Source: Dyadobacter sp. MSC1_007 (GTDB lineage: Bacteria > Bacteroidota > Bacteroidia > Cytophagales > Spirosomataceae). From it: 64,000 nucleotides of DNA. Location of the stretch: contig NZ_JAMOZL010000016.1 of NCBI RefSeq assembly GCF_023667495.1, positions 93,709 through 157,708 on the forward strand, given 5' to 3'. Positions 44,440 to 52,837 of this stretch are shown piece after piece. A program made the position numbers and the translations under genes. The stretch's first letter is position 1; every line of letters starts with the position of its first letter. Under the pieces are notes generated by a model that did not search any database, had not been told where the DNA came from, and saw only the letters and a program-made list of their open reading frames with translations.

Positions 44440-45936
44440 TTATGATTCCATAAGCGGCGTTTTGCCGAATCTACTTGCCCACTTAGACTTTATTCTTTTA
44501 TAGAACATCTGGTAAACGTCCTTCTCAAACAAACGGGAATCGCTCCGGGCGCGGTCGATGAAATATAAACCCGTCAGGAACAGCACTGTATTGGCCATCC
44601 ACGCGCCTATCGGCACCGCAACCAGTCCCTCCCTCACCCATTTATCACCCTGGTTTGTGAGCACGTAAAGGAGAATAAAAAACAGGATGGACACTAATAC
44701 CGGCACACCAAACCCTCCTTTTTTGATAATAGCCCCCAGTGGCGCACCGATCAGGAACATGATCAGGCATGAAAGCGCCTGCGTATATTTATGGTGTTTT
44801 TCCAATTCGTATTTGCTTGCATCCTTCAATTTGGTCTGCAAATACTCCCCTTGCGATTTGACGTAGCTCAACATGCTGTTGGACGCACTTTTGGCATTCA
44901 TCAAAATTTCCTTTTTCAAACTGTCCGACATCGGCTTGTTGATCAGGGAATCAATCCATTTCCCGCTCTTAATTGTTTTATCGGTGCCTTCCCGGTAATT
45001 GTAGGAATAATATTGCTGACTGCCTGCCACCAAATTCTTCTGGGTTTCCTGGTATGATTTACGGAGCGAATCGGCAGTGGCGGTAAGGTCACTGATATTC
45101 TTCATGAATTCGTGGTATTTGAACTGGCCTTCATCGGTCCTTTTCATTCCAAAAGAAGCGAGGCTTTCTGTCAAACGGTAATGCTGAAACGAATTACGGC
45201 TGAAATTGGAATAGCTCTGTGTGGTACCACCCGGCGTGGCAATATAGGTCGGTCTCGAACTGGCCGAGCCGCCCTCGTCGGTATAGCGCGTACCGTTGTA
45301 TAACTCTATTACCAGGTAACGGTTCTCATTAATCGAATACATTCTACCCGAGTCGGCCAAAATAATTTCGGTGTTGCCCAACTCATATGAGCGGCTATTG
45401 TGTTTATAGATCACCATGCCGATCAACTTGCCATTTTCCTCTTTCTGGTCGACTTTAATGCTGTAACCCGGCAAATCGTTGTAGAAAATACCCTCCTTGA
45501 TCTTTAAAGTGGCTTTGGTAGTTTTAATATCATAAAGCAGACTATAACCTTTCAAATTGGCCCAGGGGGAAACACGGTCATTGTAAAAGAAGGAGAATAT
45601 ACTCACGCCTACCGCGACGATAAACAAAGGTGTCATCGCCCTTACCACGGAAATACCGGCACTTTTAATCGCTGTCAGTTCGAAGAACTCGCCCAGGTTA
45701 CCAAACGCCATTAATGACGAAAGCAGCATTGCAAGAGGCAATGCCGTGGGCACTGTAATGAGGCTGAAAAAGAAGAATAATTGGGCATAATCGATGACAT
45801 TCAAGTCCTTAGACACGAAATCATCAATATAAAAAATCATGATCCGCATCAGGAAGACGAAAACCACGACTGACATTGTAATCACGAACGGTCCCCAAAA
45901 GGACGTTAAAATAAGCTTATCAAGCTTTTTCATCAA
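44440..45936 (-). CDS. LptF/LptG-family LPS export permease
   Basis: 498-residue inner-membrane protein of the YjgP/YjgQ family. LptF and LptG form the membrane part of the LptB2FG transporter that lifts lipopolysaccharide from the inner membrane. Three N-terminal helices (about 12-35, 55-78, 100-120), a large periplasmic jellyroll region (about 130-370) that here carries a long charged helical insertion (about 275-360), and three C-terminal helices (about 385-475). Start overlaps the upstream START-like gene stop by 4 bp (ATGA), so translation is coupled. Confidence 0.9.
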   Translation of the reverse strand: MMKKLDKLILTSFWGPFVITMSVVVFVFLMRIMIFYIDDFVSKDLNVIDYAQLFFFFSLITVPTALPLAMLLSSLMAFGNLGEFFELTAIKSAGISVVRAMTPLFIVAVGVSIFSFFYNDRVSPWANLKGYSLLYDIKTTKATLKIKEGIFYNDLPGYSIKVDQKEENGKLIGMVIYKHNSRSYELGNTEIILADSGRMYSINENRYLVIELYNGTRYTDEGGSASSRPTYIATPGGTTQSYSNFSRNSFQHYRLTESLASFGMKRTDEGQFKYHEFMKNISDLTATADSLRKSYQETQKNLVAGSQQYYSYNYREGTDKTIKSGKWIDSLINKPMSDSLKKEILMNAKSASNSMLSYVKSQGEYLQTKLKDASKYELEKHHKYTQALSCLIMFLIGAPLGAIIKKGGFGVPVLVSILFFILLYVLTNQGDKWVREGLVAVPIGAWMANTVLFLTGLYFIDRARSDSRLFEKDVYQMFYKRIKSKWASRFGKTPLMES

Positions 45937-46325
45937 CTACCTACTATATCTCTCAAATTATCAATAAAACCCTCCCATAAAGAGGCCAGCTCGTCCTGAT
46001 CGGGATTGGACGAATAGTCGATCACGCGCAAAAAGGTTGTCTGGGTTAACTCGCTAACCTCTAATTTTAGTTCCAGATGGTTGTTATCGAGGTTATCTTC
46101 ACTGGTGTCTTCAAAATCAAAACGCACCGCTTTATTAATACGTAGGCCAGTTTGCCTTGCAATATGACTGTCCCCGTCCCACTGGAAATCGAAACGGTGA
46201 TCGGGCAATACTGTTACTTTTTCAGCAAACCATTGTTCAAGGCCCGAGGGCGTGGAAATATATGGAAACAGAACTTTTGGGGAGGAACGTAATTCAAATT
46301 CGGTAACAAACTTATATTTTTCCAT
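45933..46325 (-). CDS. START/SRPBCC-like domain protein
   Basis: 130 residues from the ATG at 46325 (MEKYKFVTEFELRSSPKVLFPYISTPSGLEQWFAEKV); the upstream extension is AT-rich non-coding-like DNA and lacks similarity to the domain start. SRPBCC/AHSA1-like fold with an internal cavity for a hydrophobic ligand. Known in Bacteroidetes as a START-like domain protein beside the LptF/LptG gene, with which it overlaps by 4 bp. Its ligand and role are unknown; a lipid-related role is suggested by context only. Confidence 0.85.
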   Translation of the reverse strand: MEKYKFVTEFELRSSPKVLFPYISTPSGLEQWFAEKVTVLPDHRFDFQWDGDSHIARQTGLRINKAVRFDFEDTSEDNLDNNHLELKLEVSELTQTTFLRVIDYSSNPDQDELASLWEGFIDNLRDIVGS

Positions 46326-46418
46326 ATGAACTAAAATTAAAAGGTCGACCGCGAGGGTTCCCGCCTTAGGTGCTGATTTAAAAGTTGTAATATAACATAA
46401 ATCAACAATAAATGTCAG

Positions 46419-46426
46419 CAAAGTTA
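46419..46426 (-). promoter_or_regulatory. Candidate -7 box of the START-like/LptF-G operon
   Basis: CAAAGTTA on the plus strand is TAACTTTG on the minus strand, a perfect TAnnTTTG, about 93 bp before the ATG at 46325. The -33 region about 18-20 bp upstream is a T-tract on the minus strand, without a TTG. Confidence 0.4.
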
Positions 46427-46478
46427 AATTTGCTTTTTAAAAAAAACGCCGATTTTGGGTTTAAATTGAGAAAACCCG

Positions 46479-46509
46479 TTGCATCGTAACATTCTTTAAC
46501 ATACTTTTG
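46479..46509 (+). promoter_or_regulatory. Primary sigma factor promoter of the tRNA gene
   Basis: TTG at 46479-46481, 20-bp spacer, TACTTTTG at 46502-46509: a full match to the Bacteroidetes TTG/TAnnTTTG consensus, with transcription expected about 10 nt before the mature tRNA 5' end. Confidence 0.7.
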
Positions 46510-46525
46510 CACCACAATTAAAGAC

Positions 46526-46599
46526 GGCGGGGTAGCTCAGATGGTTAGAGCGTAGGATTCATAACCCTAAGGTCGGCAGTTCGATCCTGCTCCCCGCTA
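46526..46599 (+). tRNA. tRNA-Met (anticodon CAT), elongator type
   Basis: 74 nt. Acceptor GGCGGGG/CCCCGCT (G1-U72 wobble), D arm GCTC/GAGC, anticodon loop TTCATAA with CAT at 46560-46562, anticodon stem TAGGA/CCCTA (terminal A-C mismatch), variable AGGTC, T arm GGCAG-TTCGATC-CTGCT, discriminator A46599. CCA is not encoded. The anticodon stem lacks the three consecutive G-C pairs of an initiator. A tRNA-Ile with lysidine-modified CAT cannot be ruled out by sequence reading alone. Confidence 0.93.
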
Positions 46600-46606
46600 C
46601 ATGTCC

Positions 46607-46633
46607 AGACATCCCTCCCAGGATGTCTTTTTT
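46607..46633 (+). terminator. Terminator of the tRNA gene
   Basis: AGACATCC (46607-46614), 6-nt loop, GGATGTCT (46621-46628), followed by a T-run to 46633. It begins 7 nt after the tRNA. Confidence 0.88.
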
Positions 46634-46726
46634 GTTTTCCTTCATTTTGGCGTCAAATCGAGAATTAAATTCCCAAACTTTCGGTTTACAGTAATTGGTA
46701 ACACCACCGATTCACCTCACGACTGT

Positions 46727-48505
46727 ATGAAATTACTCTTCCAATACCTCACCAGGTATAAAGGTCTGATATTCCTGGCCCTGATCATGGCTGCTATCAA
46801 CCAGATATTTTCGCTCCTTAACCCATACATCCTCGGTAACTACCTGATCGACCCCTATGCCAACAAAGCCGAAAGTTTTCGTGCTAATGGGTTGGATAAT
46901 GCATTTTTCAGGGGTGTATTAATGGGCTTGCTGATGATCATCGGCACAGCGATGATCTCACGTATCGCGAAGGCATTCCAGGATTACCTGGTCAATGTAG
47001 TGATCCAGAAATTTGGCGCCAGCCTCTATACCGACGGCCTCCGTCACGCGTTGAGGCTTCCTTTTCAGGACTTTGAAGATCAACGCAGCGGCGAAACGCT
47101 TTCAGTCCTTCAAAAAGTCCGCGCCGATTGTGAGAAGTTCATTACCAGTTTTGTAAATGTGCTTTTTGCAACACTGGTGGGCATTGTTTTCGTCGTGATC
47201 GTCGCCTTCAAGCTCAGCCCGATGCTCCCGCTGATCTATCTTGGAGGGTCGGTAGTACTGGCCATCCTGACAAGCGTTTTAAGCAAGAAGATAAAAGCCA
47301 TACAAAAGAATATCGTTAAGGAAACAACCGCACTGGCAGGCTCTACAACGGAATCTTTAAGAAATATAGAACTGGTAAAAAGCCTTGGACTGACGCAACA
47401 GGAGATCCTGAGACTTAATACCACCACTTTTAAGATTCTTAAACTCGAACTGAGAAAGGTAAAAAGCATCCGTTCGATCAGCTTTATTCAGGGTACGTTC
47501 GTGAACTTTTTGCAGCAATGCATCATGTTCGCGTTGCTATTCTTTGTATTCCGGGATAAAATTACGGTCGGACAAATGATGATGATGCAATTCTATTCCT
47601 TCTTCATCTTTGGTCCGTTGCAGGAACTGGGCAATGTGATACTCTCCTACCGTGAAGCCGAAGCTTCGCTGAGCAACCTGCAAACGCTTCTTGCAAGGCC
47701 CGTAGAACACAAGCCCGACAATCCGGAAACGATCCATGAAATTGAATACCTGGAATTTGACCACGTGAAATTCCAGCACCAATCCGCAACGCGCCCCGCT
47801 TTGGAGGACATTTCTTTTGATGTAAAAAAGGGTGAGACCATTGCATTTGTAGGACCGTCCGGCTCTGGGAAAACCACATTGGTCAAGCTTCTTGTCGGAC
47901 TTTACAACCCGATCGAGGGCGATGTATATTACAACCGGGTAAATGGTAGTCGGATAGATTTTGATGAAATCCGGAACAAAATAGGCTTTGTGACGCAGGA
48001 TACGCAGCTTTTCTCAGGTACGATCAAAGAAAACCTGCTTTTTGTGAACCCGGAGGCAACCGACGAGATGATTAATGATGTGTTGATGAAAGCGGCTTGC
48101 TACAACCTGCTCGCACGCGCGGAAAACGGCATTGATACCGTAATCGGGGAAGGCGGACTGAAACTATCGGGTGGCGAACGCCAGCGCTTGTCCATTGCAC
48201 GTGCGCTCCTGCGTAACCCGCACCTGATCATCTTCGACGAAGCAACTTCCGCATTGGACTCGCTCACCGAAGAGGAAATATCCAACACTATCCGCAATAT
48301 CACCGACCAGCGCCAGCATATTACGGTCATGATCGCCCACCGGCTTTCCACCATTATGTACGCCGACCGCATTTATGTCCTCGAAAAAGGCAGGATCGTC
48401 GAAACAGGCAACCATAGTGCATTGATCGACGAGAAAGGGCTCTATTATGCGATGTGGCGCCAGCAGATCGGCGAACGCAAGGACGAGCAAGTGTTTTCAG
48501 CATAG
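46727..48505 (+). CDS. ABC transporter, fused permease and ATPase (exporter type)
   Basis: 593 residues from the ATG at 46727 (MKLLFQYLTRYKGLIFLALI); upstream in-frame ATG 46601 abuts the tRNA and precedes its terminator, so it is not used. Six-helix membrane domain about 15-310, nucleotide-binding domain about 345-580: Walker A GPSGSGKTT (about 376-384), Q-loop FVTQD, signature LSGGERQR (about 480), Walker B LIIFDEATSALD (about 499-510), H-loop IAHRLS. MsbA/lipid-drug exporter-like half-transporter that should work as a homodimer. Substrate unknown. Confidence 0.93.
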   Translation: MKLLFQYLTRYKGLIFLALIMAAINQIFSLLNPYILGNYLIDPYANKAESFRANGLDNAFFRGVLMGLLMIIGTAMISRIAKAFQDYLVNVVIQKFGASLYTDGLRHALRLPFQDFEDQRSGETLSVLQKVRADCEKFITSFVNVLFATLVGIVFVVIVAFKLSPMLPLIYLGGSVVLAILTSVLSKKIKAIQKNIVKETTALAGSTTESLRNIELVKSLGLTQQEILRLNTTTFKILKLELRKVKSIRSISFIQGTFVNFLQQCIMFALLFFVFRDKITVGQMMMMQFYSFFIFGPLQELGNVILSYREAEASLSNLQTLLARPVEHKPDNPETIHEIEYLEFDHVKFQHQSATRPALEDISFDVKKGETIAFVGPSGSGKTTLVKLLVGLYNPIEGDVYYNRVNGSRIDFDEIRNKIGFVTQDTQLFSGTIKENLLFVNPEATDEMINDVLMKAACYNLLARAENGIDTVIGEGGLKLSGGERQRLSIARALLRNPHLIIFDEATSALDSLTEEEISNTIRNITDQRQHITVMIAHRLSTIMYADRIYVLEKGRIVETGNHSALIDEKGLYYAMWRQQIGERKDEQVFSA

Positions 48506-48536
48506 AAAACCGCATCAGCTTCGCAAGAAACGGGTT

Positions 48537-48565
48537 TTACAGGGGTCATATCAGAGGTATTTTTG
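48537..48565 (+). promoter_or_regulatory. Candidate promoter of the 2OG oxygenase gene
   Basis: TATTTTTG at 48558-48565 is a perfect TAnnTTTG; 18 bp upstream the -33 position reads TTA (48537-48539). Transcription would start near 48571, about 26 nt before the ATG at 48597. The spacer is filled by the left arm of the 16-bp inverted repeat. Confidence 0.5.
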
Positions 48566-48607
48566 TTTAGAAATTAATTTAAACCAAAAACCTGATATGA
48601 CCCCTGT
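48539..48607. repeat. Perfect 16-bp inverted repeat spanning promoter spacer and start codon
   Basis: 48539-48554 (ACAGGGGTCATATCAG) and 48592-48607 (CTGATATGACCCCTGT) are exact reverse complements, 37 bp apart, 53 bp centre to centre (about five helical turns). The left arm lies between -33 and -7, the right arm covers the ATG at 48597. It may be a paired repressor site; in read-through RNA from the ABC gene it would also form a hairpin hiding the start codon. Confidence 0.7.
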
Positions 48608-49298
48608 TAGCGAACTCGACTGGGCCCCGATCCACGATAATCTTCATCAGAAAGGCTATGCATTAGTTAGTAACCTGCTGGATGCTGCTGAATGCGATAC
48701 GATTATCCATCAATATGACAACCCGGCCCATTACCGCAAAACGATCGTTATGGAGCGGTATCGTTTTGGGCTTGGCGAATACAAATACCTGTCCTATCCC
48801 CTGCCCGAGCTAATCGGCAACCTTCGGGAAAGCGTTTATCCCCGTTTAGCACCGGTAGCTAACAAATGGATGGAAGTATTGAACCTGGGACGACCATACC
48901 CCGATAAATTTGAAGATTTCCAGACATTATGCCGGGCAAACGGTCAGGTAAAACCAACCGTTTTGATCTTGAAATACGGCCCTGGCGGTCATAATACGCT
49001 GCATCAGGACCTTTACGGGGATCTGTTTTTTCCTATTCAAATGGTGCTTTTCCTGAGCGAGCCCGAAAAAGACTACACAGGCGGCGAATTTGTACTGACT
49101 GAGCAAATACCGCGCGCACAATCGAAAGCGATCGTCTTGAAGCCAAAAAAGGGTGACGCGCTGCTTTTTACCACTAATTTCAGGCCAGTAAAGGGAACCA
49201 GGGGATATTACCGGGTCAATATGAAGCACGGCGTCAGCGAAGTACTTACCGGCAGTAGATATACCTTGGGCATTATCTTCCACGACGCATTGACCTGA
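48597..49298 (+). CDS. 2OG-Fe(II) oxygenase of the DNA-damage-associated family (PF09859 type)
   Basis: 233 residues from the ATG at 48597 (MTPVSELDWAPIHDNLHQKGYALV). Double-stranded beta-helix dioxygenase: HxD in TLHQDLYGD (about 136-138), distal His in VNMKHGVSEV (about 211) and 2-oxoglutarate-binding Arg in GSRYTLGIIFHD. The conserved run FPIQMVLFLSEPEKDYTGGEFVLTEQIPR matches the family named for oxidative demethylation of damaged DNA. It is followed 5 bp later by an Ada-like zinc protein and then convergent alkA, which supports an alkylation-repair role. Substrate not demonstrated; it is distinct from AlkB. Confidence 0.85.
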   Translation: MTPVSELDWAPIHDNLHQKGYALVSNLLDAAECDTIIHQYDNPAHYRKTIVMERYRFGLGEYKYLSYPLPELIGNLRESVYPRLAPVANKWMEVLNLGRPYPDKFEDFQTLCRANGQVKPTVLILKYGPGGHNTLHQDLYGDLFFPIQMVLFLSEPEKDYTGGEFVLTEQIPRAQSKAIVLKPKKGDALLFTTNFRPVKGTRGYYRVNMKHGVSEVLTGSRYTLGIIFHDALT

Positions 49299-49303
49299 CA
49301 CGC

Positions 49304-49567
49304 ATGATCTCACACACAGAATTAGGACCGGAATCTTTTGAAACCAGCCGAAAACTGAAAACCCTGGTCGGGACGGGTGCTATCAGATTTGCAGGTAATA
49401 AAAACCTCAAAATATATGGACTGCTATCCTGCACATCTGGCAAGCGAATGAAGCGCTCCAACCGGGTGTTTTTCAAAGATCGCGCGGATGCCATCGCTCA
49501 TGGTTACCGTCCGTGCGGACATTGCATGCGCTCGGAATATGCGGAATGGAAAAAACGCTCAGGATAA
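49304..49567 (+). CDS. Stand-alone Ada metal-binding-like protein lacking the acceptor Cys
   Basis: 87 residues. The core LKIYGLLSCTSGKRMKRSNRVFFKDRADAIAHGYRPCGHCM resembles the Ada N-terminal zinc domain (which takes a methyl group from DNA phosphotriesters). Three zinc-type cysteines are visible (LSC and CGHC), but the position four residues before the first (Ada acceptor Cys38) is Gly. So methyl transfer as in Ada is unlikely; zinc or DNA binding may remain. It starts 5 bp after the oxygenase gene (cotranscribed) and overlaps the end of convergent alkA by 9 bp. Confidence 0.83.
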   Translation: MISHTELGPESFETSRKLKTLVGTGAIRFAGNKNLKIYGLLSCTSGKRMKRSNRVFFKDRADAIAHGYRPCGHCMRSEYAEWKKRSG

Positions 49568-50461
49568 CTCTTTGGCTGACAAGCTTCTCCAAAGATAAAA
49601 GGTCAGATAACTCTCCCAACCGGCAAAGCCGCTGAAAAAGGCATCGATCCTTTCTTTCTCTGTACGGTCGGCGATAATGCCGTGCCCGGAAAGTGCATTC
49701 AGGAGGCCCACATCCCCGTGCGGTATGGCGTTTGGCACCCGCAGCGACTTCATCAATGCATAATTGGCCGTCCAGATGCCAATCCCTTTGTGGCTGACCA
49801 ATGCTTTCTGTTGTGATCCGAAGTCCGGCAGTGCAGTTATTATATTTTCGCTAATGGCTCCGCTGATGAATGCATTGGCAATACCGATAATATACTCCGC
49901 CTTTTTCTCAGAAAATTGCATGGCGCGCATGCCGACAATATCAGCATTGGCCAGCACCTCCGCGCTCGGGAAAATATGATAGGCGTGATTATCAAACTCG
50001 ATACATTCGCCATACTCCTCCACCAGGCGCCGTTTCAATTTATAAGCAAATGAAAGATTGATCTGCTGACCGATAATACACCAACAAATGGCTTCAAACA
50101 GATCGCCAATGCCTACCAGCCTCAGCCCACCGAATGCGTCGGTCATGTAAGCAAGGCGTGCGTCCTGATTAAGTAAATCATAAAATGGCTGAATACTGCG
50201 GTCCATATCGAACCATTCTGTCACAAATGCAGCCAGGTACTCGCGCGTCTCCCGGCCTGACTCGCCTTCCAAAACAGTTATCTCCAAAAAGCTGCCGCGT
50301 TCGCGGATCTGGAAAACGGTATTACCATAAGGTGTTTTAATGGCTTTGGTAAGCGTATTGCCTTCAATGCGATGCAGGCAATCGTCGTAGTTCCGGTTGA
50401 GAAACCACAGGCATTCCTGAAAACTGAAAACGGCCGGAACCGGAATGAGTACTGTATCCAT
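49559..50461 (-). CDS. alkA: DNA-3-methyladenine glycosylase II (AlkA-like)
   Basis: Base-excision glycosylase removing alkylated purines. 300 residues: N-terminal beta domain about 1-95, then HhH-GPD helices with hairpin HKGIGIWTA (about 224-232) and catalytic Asp250 in IPHGDVGL. Lacks the Ada-type regulatory fusion. Convergent with the oxygenase/Ada-like pair, its 3' end overlapping the latter by 9 bp. Confidence 0.93.
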   Translation of the reverse strand: MDTVLIPVPAVFSFQECLWFLNRNYDDCLHRIEGNTLTKAIKTPYGNTVFQIRERGSFLEITVLEGESGRETREYLAAFVTEWFDMDRSIQPFYDLLNQDARLAYMTDAFGGLRLVGIGDLFEAICWCIIGQQINLSFAYKLKRRLVEEYGECIEFDNHAYHIFPSAEVLANADIVGMRAMQFSEKKAEYIIGIANAFISGAISENIITALPDFGSQQKALVSHKGIGIWTANYALMKSLRVPNAIPHGDVGLLNALSGHGIIADRTEKERIDAFFSGFAGWESYLTFYLWRSLSAKELS

Positions 50462-50520
50462 TTTTCAAAAGTATTGTCAGTATCCTTGGCTACAAACCTG
50501 ATTCTTGCGCCAACAGACTA

Positions 50521-51540
50521 CTAATGCACAATTTTGAAAACCAGTTCACGCAGCAGCTCGCCTTCCGGAACGCTCACGCCGTCCAGTCCTTTCAACCTGC
50601 CGTCGCATTCGCGCAGGTAATGGATAATGTTGGCCACTTTTGGTAATGGGTAATTTCGTGCTGCCAGCAGATAATCTTTTACAAAATACGGATTGACGCC
50701 GAGTTCCGTAGCCAGGCCTTTTTCCGATTTGTCTTTACTGGCATGCGTCAGCAACAGTTTGGAGAAGAAATTAAACAAGATGATCAGCACCGGGGCAAGT
50801 GGATTATCCTTCGAATTGGCGGAAAAATAAGCCGCAATCTGGTTCGCTTTGATCACATCCCGCTGCATTAATGCCTTCTGGAACTCAAAAACATTATATT
50901 CCTTACTGATCCCGACAAAGCGCTCCACAGCCGAGGCGTCTACTCCCTCGTCAACACGCAGGTTCACCATGATCTTACGGATCTCGTTAGACAGCCGTTT
51001 CAGGTCGTTACCAATGTTATCCACCAACATCTGGACCGCTTTCGGGCTGATCTTCACACCTTCATGCTGGCAAAACGAAGCCACCCATTCAGGCAGCTTG
51101 TTGTCATACATCTTTTTAGATTGAACCACCACTCCATGCGTATTGCAGGCCTTCACGTACGTTTTCCGCTCGTCGGCATTGGCTTGGAAACACAGAACGA
51201 GTACAGTGCTAGTCAGCGGCTTCAATGCATAATCCTCGAATCTGGCCTGCTGATCCTTTTGTTCAATCCCGGCCAACTTGTTCGCTTCTTTGACCAGCAC
51301 CAACTGGCGTTCGGCCATGAATGGATACCGCCGCGCATAACTCAGCACCCCAGCAACGTCAGTATCCTTACCATATAAAACAAACTGGTTGAAGCCACGC
51401 TCGGATTCCGGAACGACCTTACTTTCAAGCTCTTCGGCAATGGCATCGATGTAATAGGGCTCGTCGCCGTGCAGGAAATAGATCGGTCTGAACTTCTTTG
51501 CCTTAATTTCTTTAAGAACCGCGTCGGGTGTTTGCGCCAT
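50521..51540 (-). CDS. holA: DNA polymerase III delta subunit
   Basis: Clamp-loader subunit that opens the sliding clamp. About 340 residues from the ATG at 51540 (MAQTPDAVLKEIKAKKFRPIYFLHGDEPYYIDAI); the longer reading starts with TTG at 51588 and adds an unrelated Ser/Asn-rich piece. Family features: FLHGDEPYYID (about 21-31), domain III helices to the end with LRELVFKIVH. 59 bp before alkA on the same strand; probably separate transcript. Confidence 0.92.
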   Translation of the reverse strand: MAQTPDAVLKEIKAKKFRPIYFLHGDEPYYIDAIAEELESKVVPESERGFNQFVLYGKDTDVAGVLSYARRYPFMAERQLVLVKEANKLAGIEQKDQQARFEDYALKPLTSTVLVLCFQANADERKTYVKACNTHGVVVQSKKMYDNKLPEWVASFCQHEGVKISPKAVQMLVDNIGNDLKRLSNEIRKIMVNLRVDEGVDASAVERFVGISKEYNVFEFQKALMQRDVIKANQIAAYFSANSKDNPLAPVLIILFNFFSKLLLTHASKDKSEKGLATELGVNPYFVKDYLLAARNYPLPKVANIIHYLRECDGRLKGLDGVSVPEGELLRELVFKIVH

Positions 51541-51612
51541 GGATGAGATTTCCCTATTGTTTGTTGAAGCACTAGTTTGAGAAGGCAAATTTACCCTTCC
51601 CTGCTAATTTCT

Positions 51613-52221
51613 CTATCCTTGTGAGGCATTTTCGACGATAAATTGCCCGGCGTGCTTGCGCAGCTCCGGAAAGAACGCCAAAAACTGATGGTAGTAAAAA
51701 TCTTCGTTCGCCCGCAGATCAGCAACAGCATCATAAATGGGTTCAAGGAAACCGGCACGGCGTGAAAGCCGGTGAAATGTGGTGTCAATCCCGTCCATAG
51801 TGGCATAGCCGGTGAGCCAGTCCTGCCGGATCATCGACTGAACCATCGGCACCATCGTTTCGGGAATGAAATGCGCGTTCCTTTGAATAACTGAATACAT
51901 CCTGTGCGCATACACATACAAAGGTTCAGAATGGTAATCGTGGAAATTTTTTGCCAGAAAATAATCAAAGTAGATATCCATTGCAATTCCCGCCAGTTTG
52001 CCCTGGCTAATGGCAGCAACATCCTTGGCCGCATGCACTTGCGGATGGGTGTCCGTGAATGAGTCGATAGAACGGTGCAATTTCAGCCCGAGCACGTATT
52101 CCGGATTCCAATTAACGGTCTTTTCGTCGCTCAAACGCCCTTTTATGAAATCGCCGACATAATTGCCCATCATCACACCTTCACTCTCCCCGGATAGCAA
52201 AATATGCGCTAAAAAATTCAT
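51613..52221 (-). CDS. acpH: Acyl carrier protein phosphodiesterase (AcpH/DUF479 family)
   Basis: 202 residues beginning MNFLAHILLSGESEGVMMGNYVGDFIKG, the hallmark start of the ACP phosphodiesterase family. His/Asp residues of the HD-like metal site are visible (HRSIDSFTDTHP; MDIYFDYFLAKNF). Removes phosphopantetheine from holo-ACP in E. coli; physiological role in Bacteroidetes unclear. Directly upstream of holA (72 bp), divergent from the FKBP gene. Confidence 0.9.
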   Translation of the reverse strand: MNFLAHILLSGESEGVMMGNYVGDFIKGRLSDEKTVNWNPEYVLGLKLHRSIDSFTDTHPQVHAAKDVAAISQGKLAGIAMDIYFDYFLAKNFHDYHSEPLYVYAHRMYSVIQRNAHFIPETMVPMVQSMIRQDWLTGYATMDGIDTTFHRLSRRAGFLEPIYDAVADLRANEDFYYHQFLAFFPELRKHAGQFIVENASQG

Positions 52222-52248
52222 GTAAATGACATTTTGGCAAAATTGCCG

Positions 52249-52280
52249 TACGTTTGTTCCGGTACTTCCCTACGGAACAA
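52249..52280 (+). promoter_or_regulatory. Candidate slyD promoter with overlapping inverted repeat
   Basis: TACGTTTG (52249-52256) is a perfect TAnnTTTG box without a clear -33 TTG. An inverted repeat TTGTTCCG (52254-52261) / CGGAACAA (52273-52280) overlaps its end and would span the transcription start. Could be an operator or a leader hairpin. Confidence 0.35.
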
Positions 52281-52318
52281 TTCTTTTACAACAACCATTA
52301 TTTTAATCAAACTAGCAA

Positions 52319-52834
52319 ATGAAAGTCGAAAAAAATAACGTCGTAGCGTTGACATATAGCCTTAGTATTCCCGATTCGGAAGGAGAAACCGATGTCGTGG
52401 AAGTGGTTAGTGAAACCGACCCGATGTACTTCATCCACGGTATCAGCGGTCTTCCCGAAGGTTTTGAAAGCCAGATAGAAGGTCTTTCCGCCGGTGATAC
52501 CTTCGACTTCACCGTAACAGCCGAGGAAGGTTACGGGGAATATGACGAGGAAGCAGTTGTGGACCTGCCAAAATCTGTTTTTCAAACCGATGAGGTAGAT
52601 CAGGACGAACTTCTTCAGGTCGGAAACATTATTCCAATGACCAACGAAGACGGAGAACGACTGCACGGGCAGATCATCGAAATCCGTGATGATGTTGTGA
52701 TTATGAATTTCAACCACCCGCTTGCCGGAAAGGAAATGCATTTCGAAGGTAAAATCCTTTCAATAAGAGCAGCAACACCAGAAGAGATCAGCCACGGCCA
52801 CGTGCACGGCGTTGGCGGCGTGCATCACCATTGA
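52319..52834 (+). CDS. slyD: FKBP-type peptidyl-prolyl isomerase, SlyD-like
   Basis: 171-residue cytoplasmic proline isomerase/chaperone. FKBP core in two parts with the inserted-flap domain: YFIHGISGLPEGFESQIEGLSAGDTFDFTV (about 37-67) and HPLAGKEMHFEGKILSIRAATPEEI. His-rich tail (SHGHVHGVGGVHHH) is typical of SlyD and binds Ni or other metals. Convergent with the deaminase gene, sharing a 20-bp terminator stem. Confidence 0.94.
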   Translation: MKVEKNNVVALTYSLSIPDSEGETDVVEVVSETDPMYFIHGISGLPEGFESQIEGLSAGDTFDFTVTAEEGYGEYDEEAVVDLPKSVFQTDEVDQDELLQVGNIIPMTNEDGERLHGQIIEIRDDVVIMNFNHPLAGKEMHFEGKILSIRAATPEEISHGHVHGVGGVHHH

Positions 52835-52837
52835 GCC

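Noticed and set aside
46526..46633. tRNA-Met as an integration site for a mobile element
   Set aside because: No integrase, no duplicated tRNA 3' end and no atypical genes follow; an ordinary terminator and ABC gene come next.
46601..46726. An upstream ATG at 46601 extending the ABC transporter N-terminus by 42 residues
   Set aside because: It abuts the mature tRNA end and the extension is encoded across the tRNA terminator; the family N-terminus begins at the ATG at 46727.
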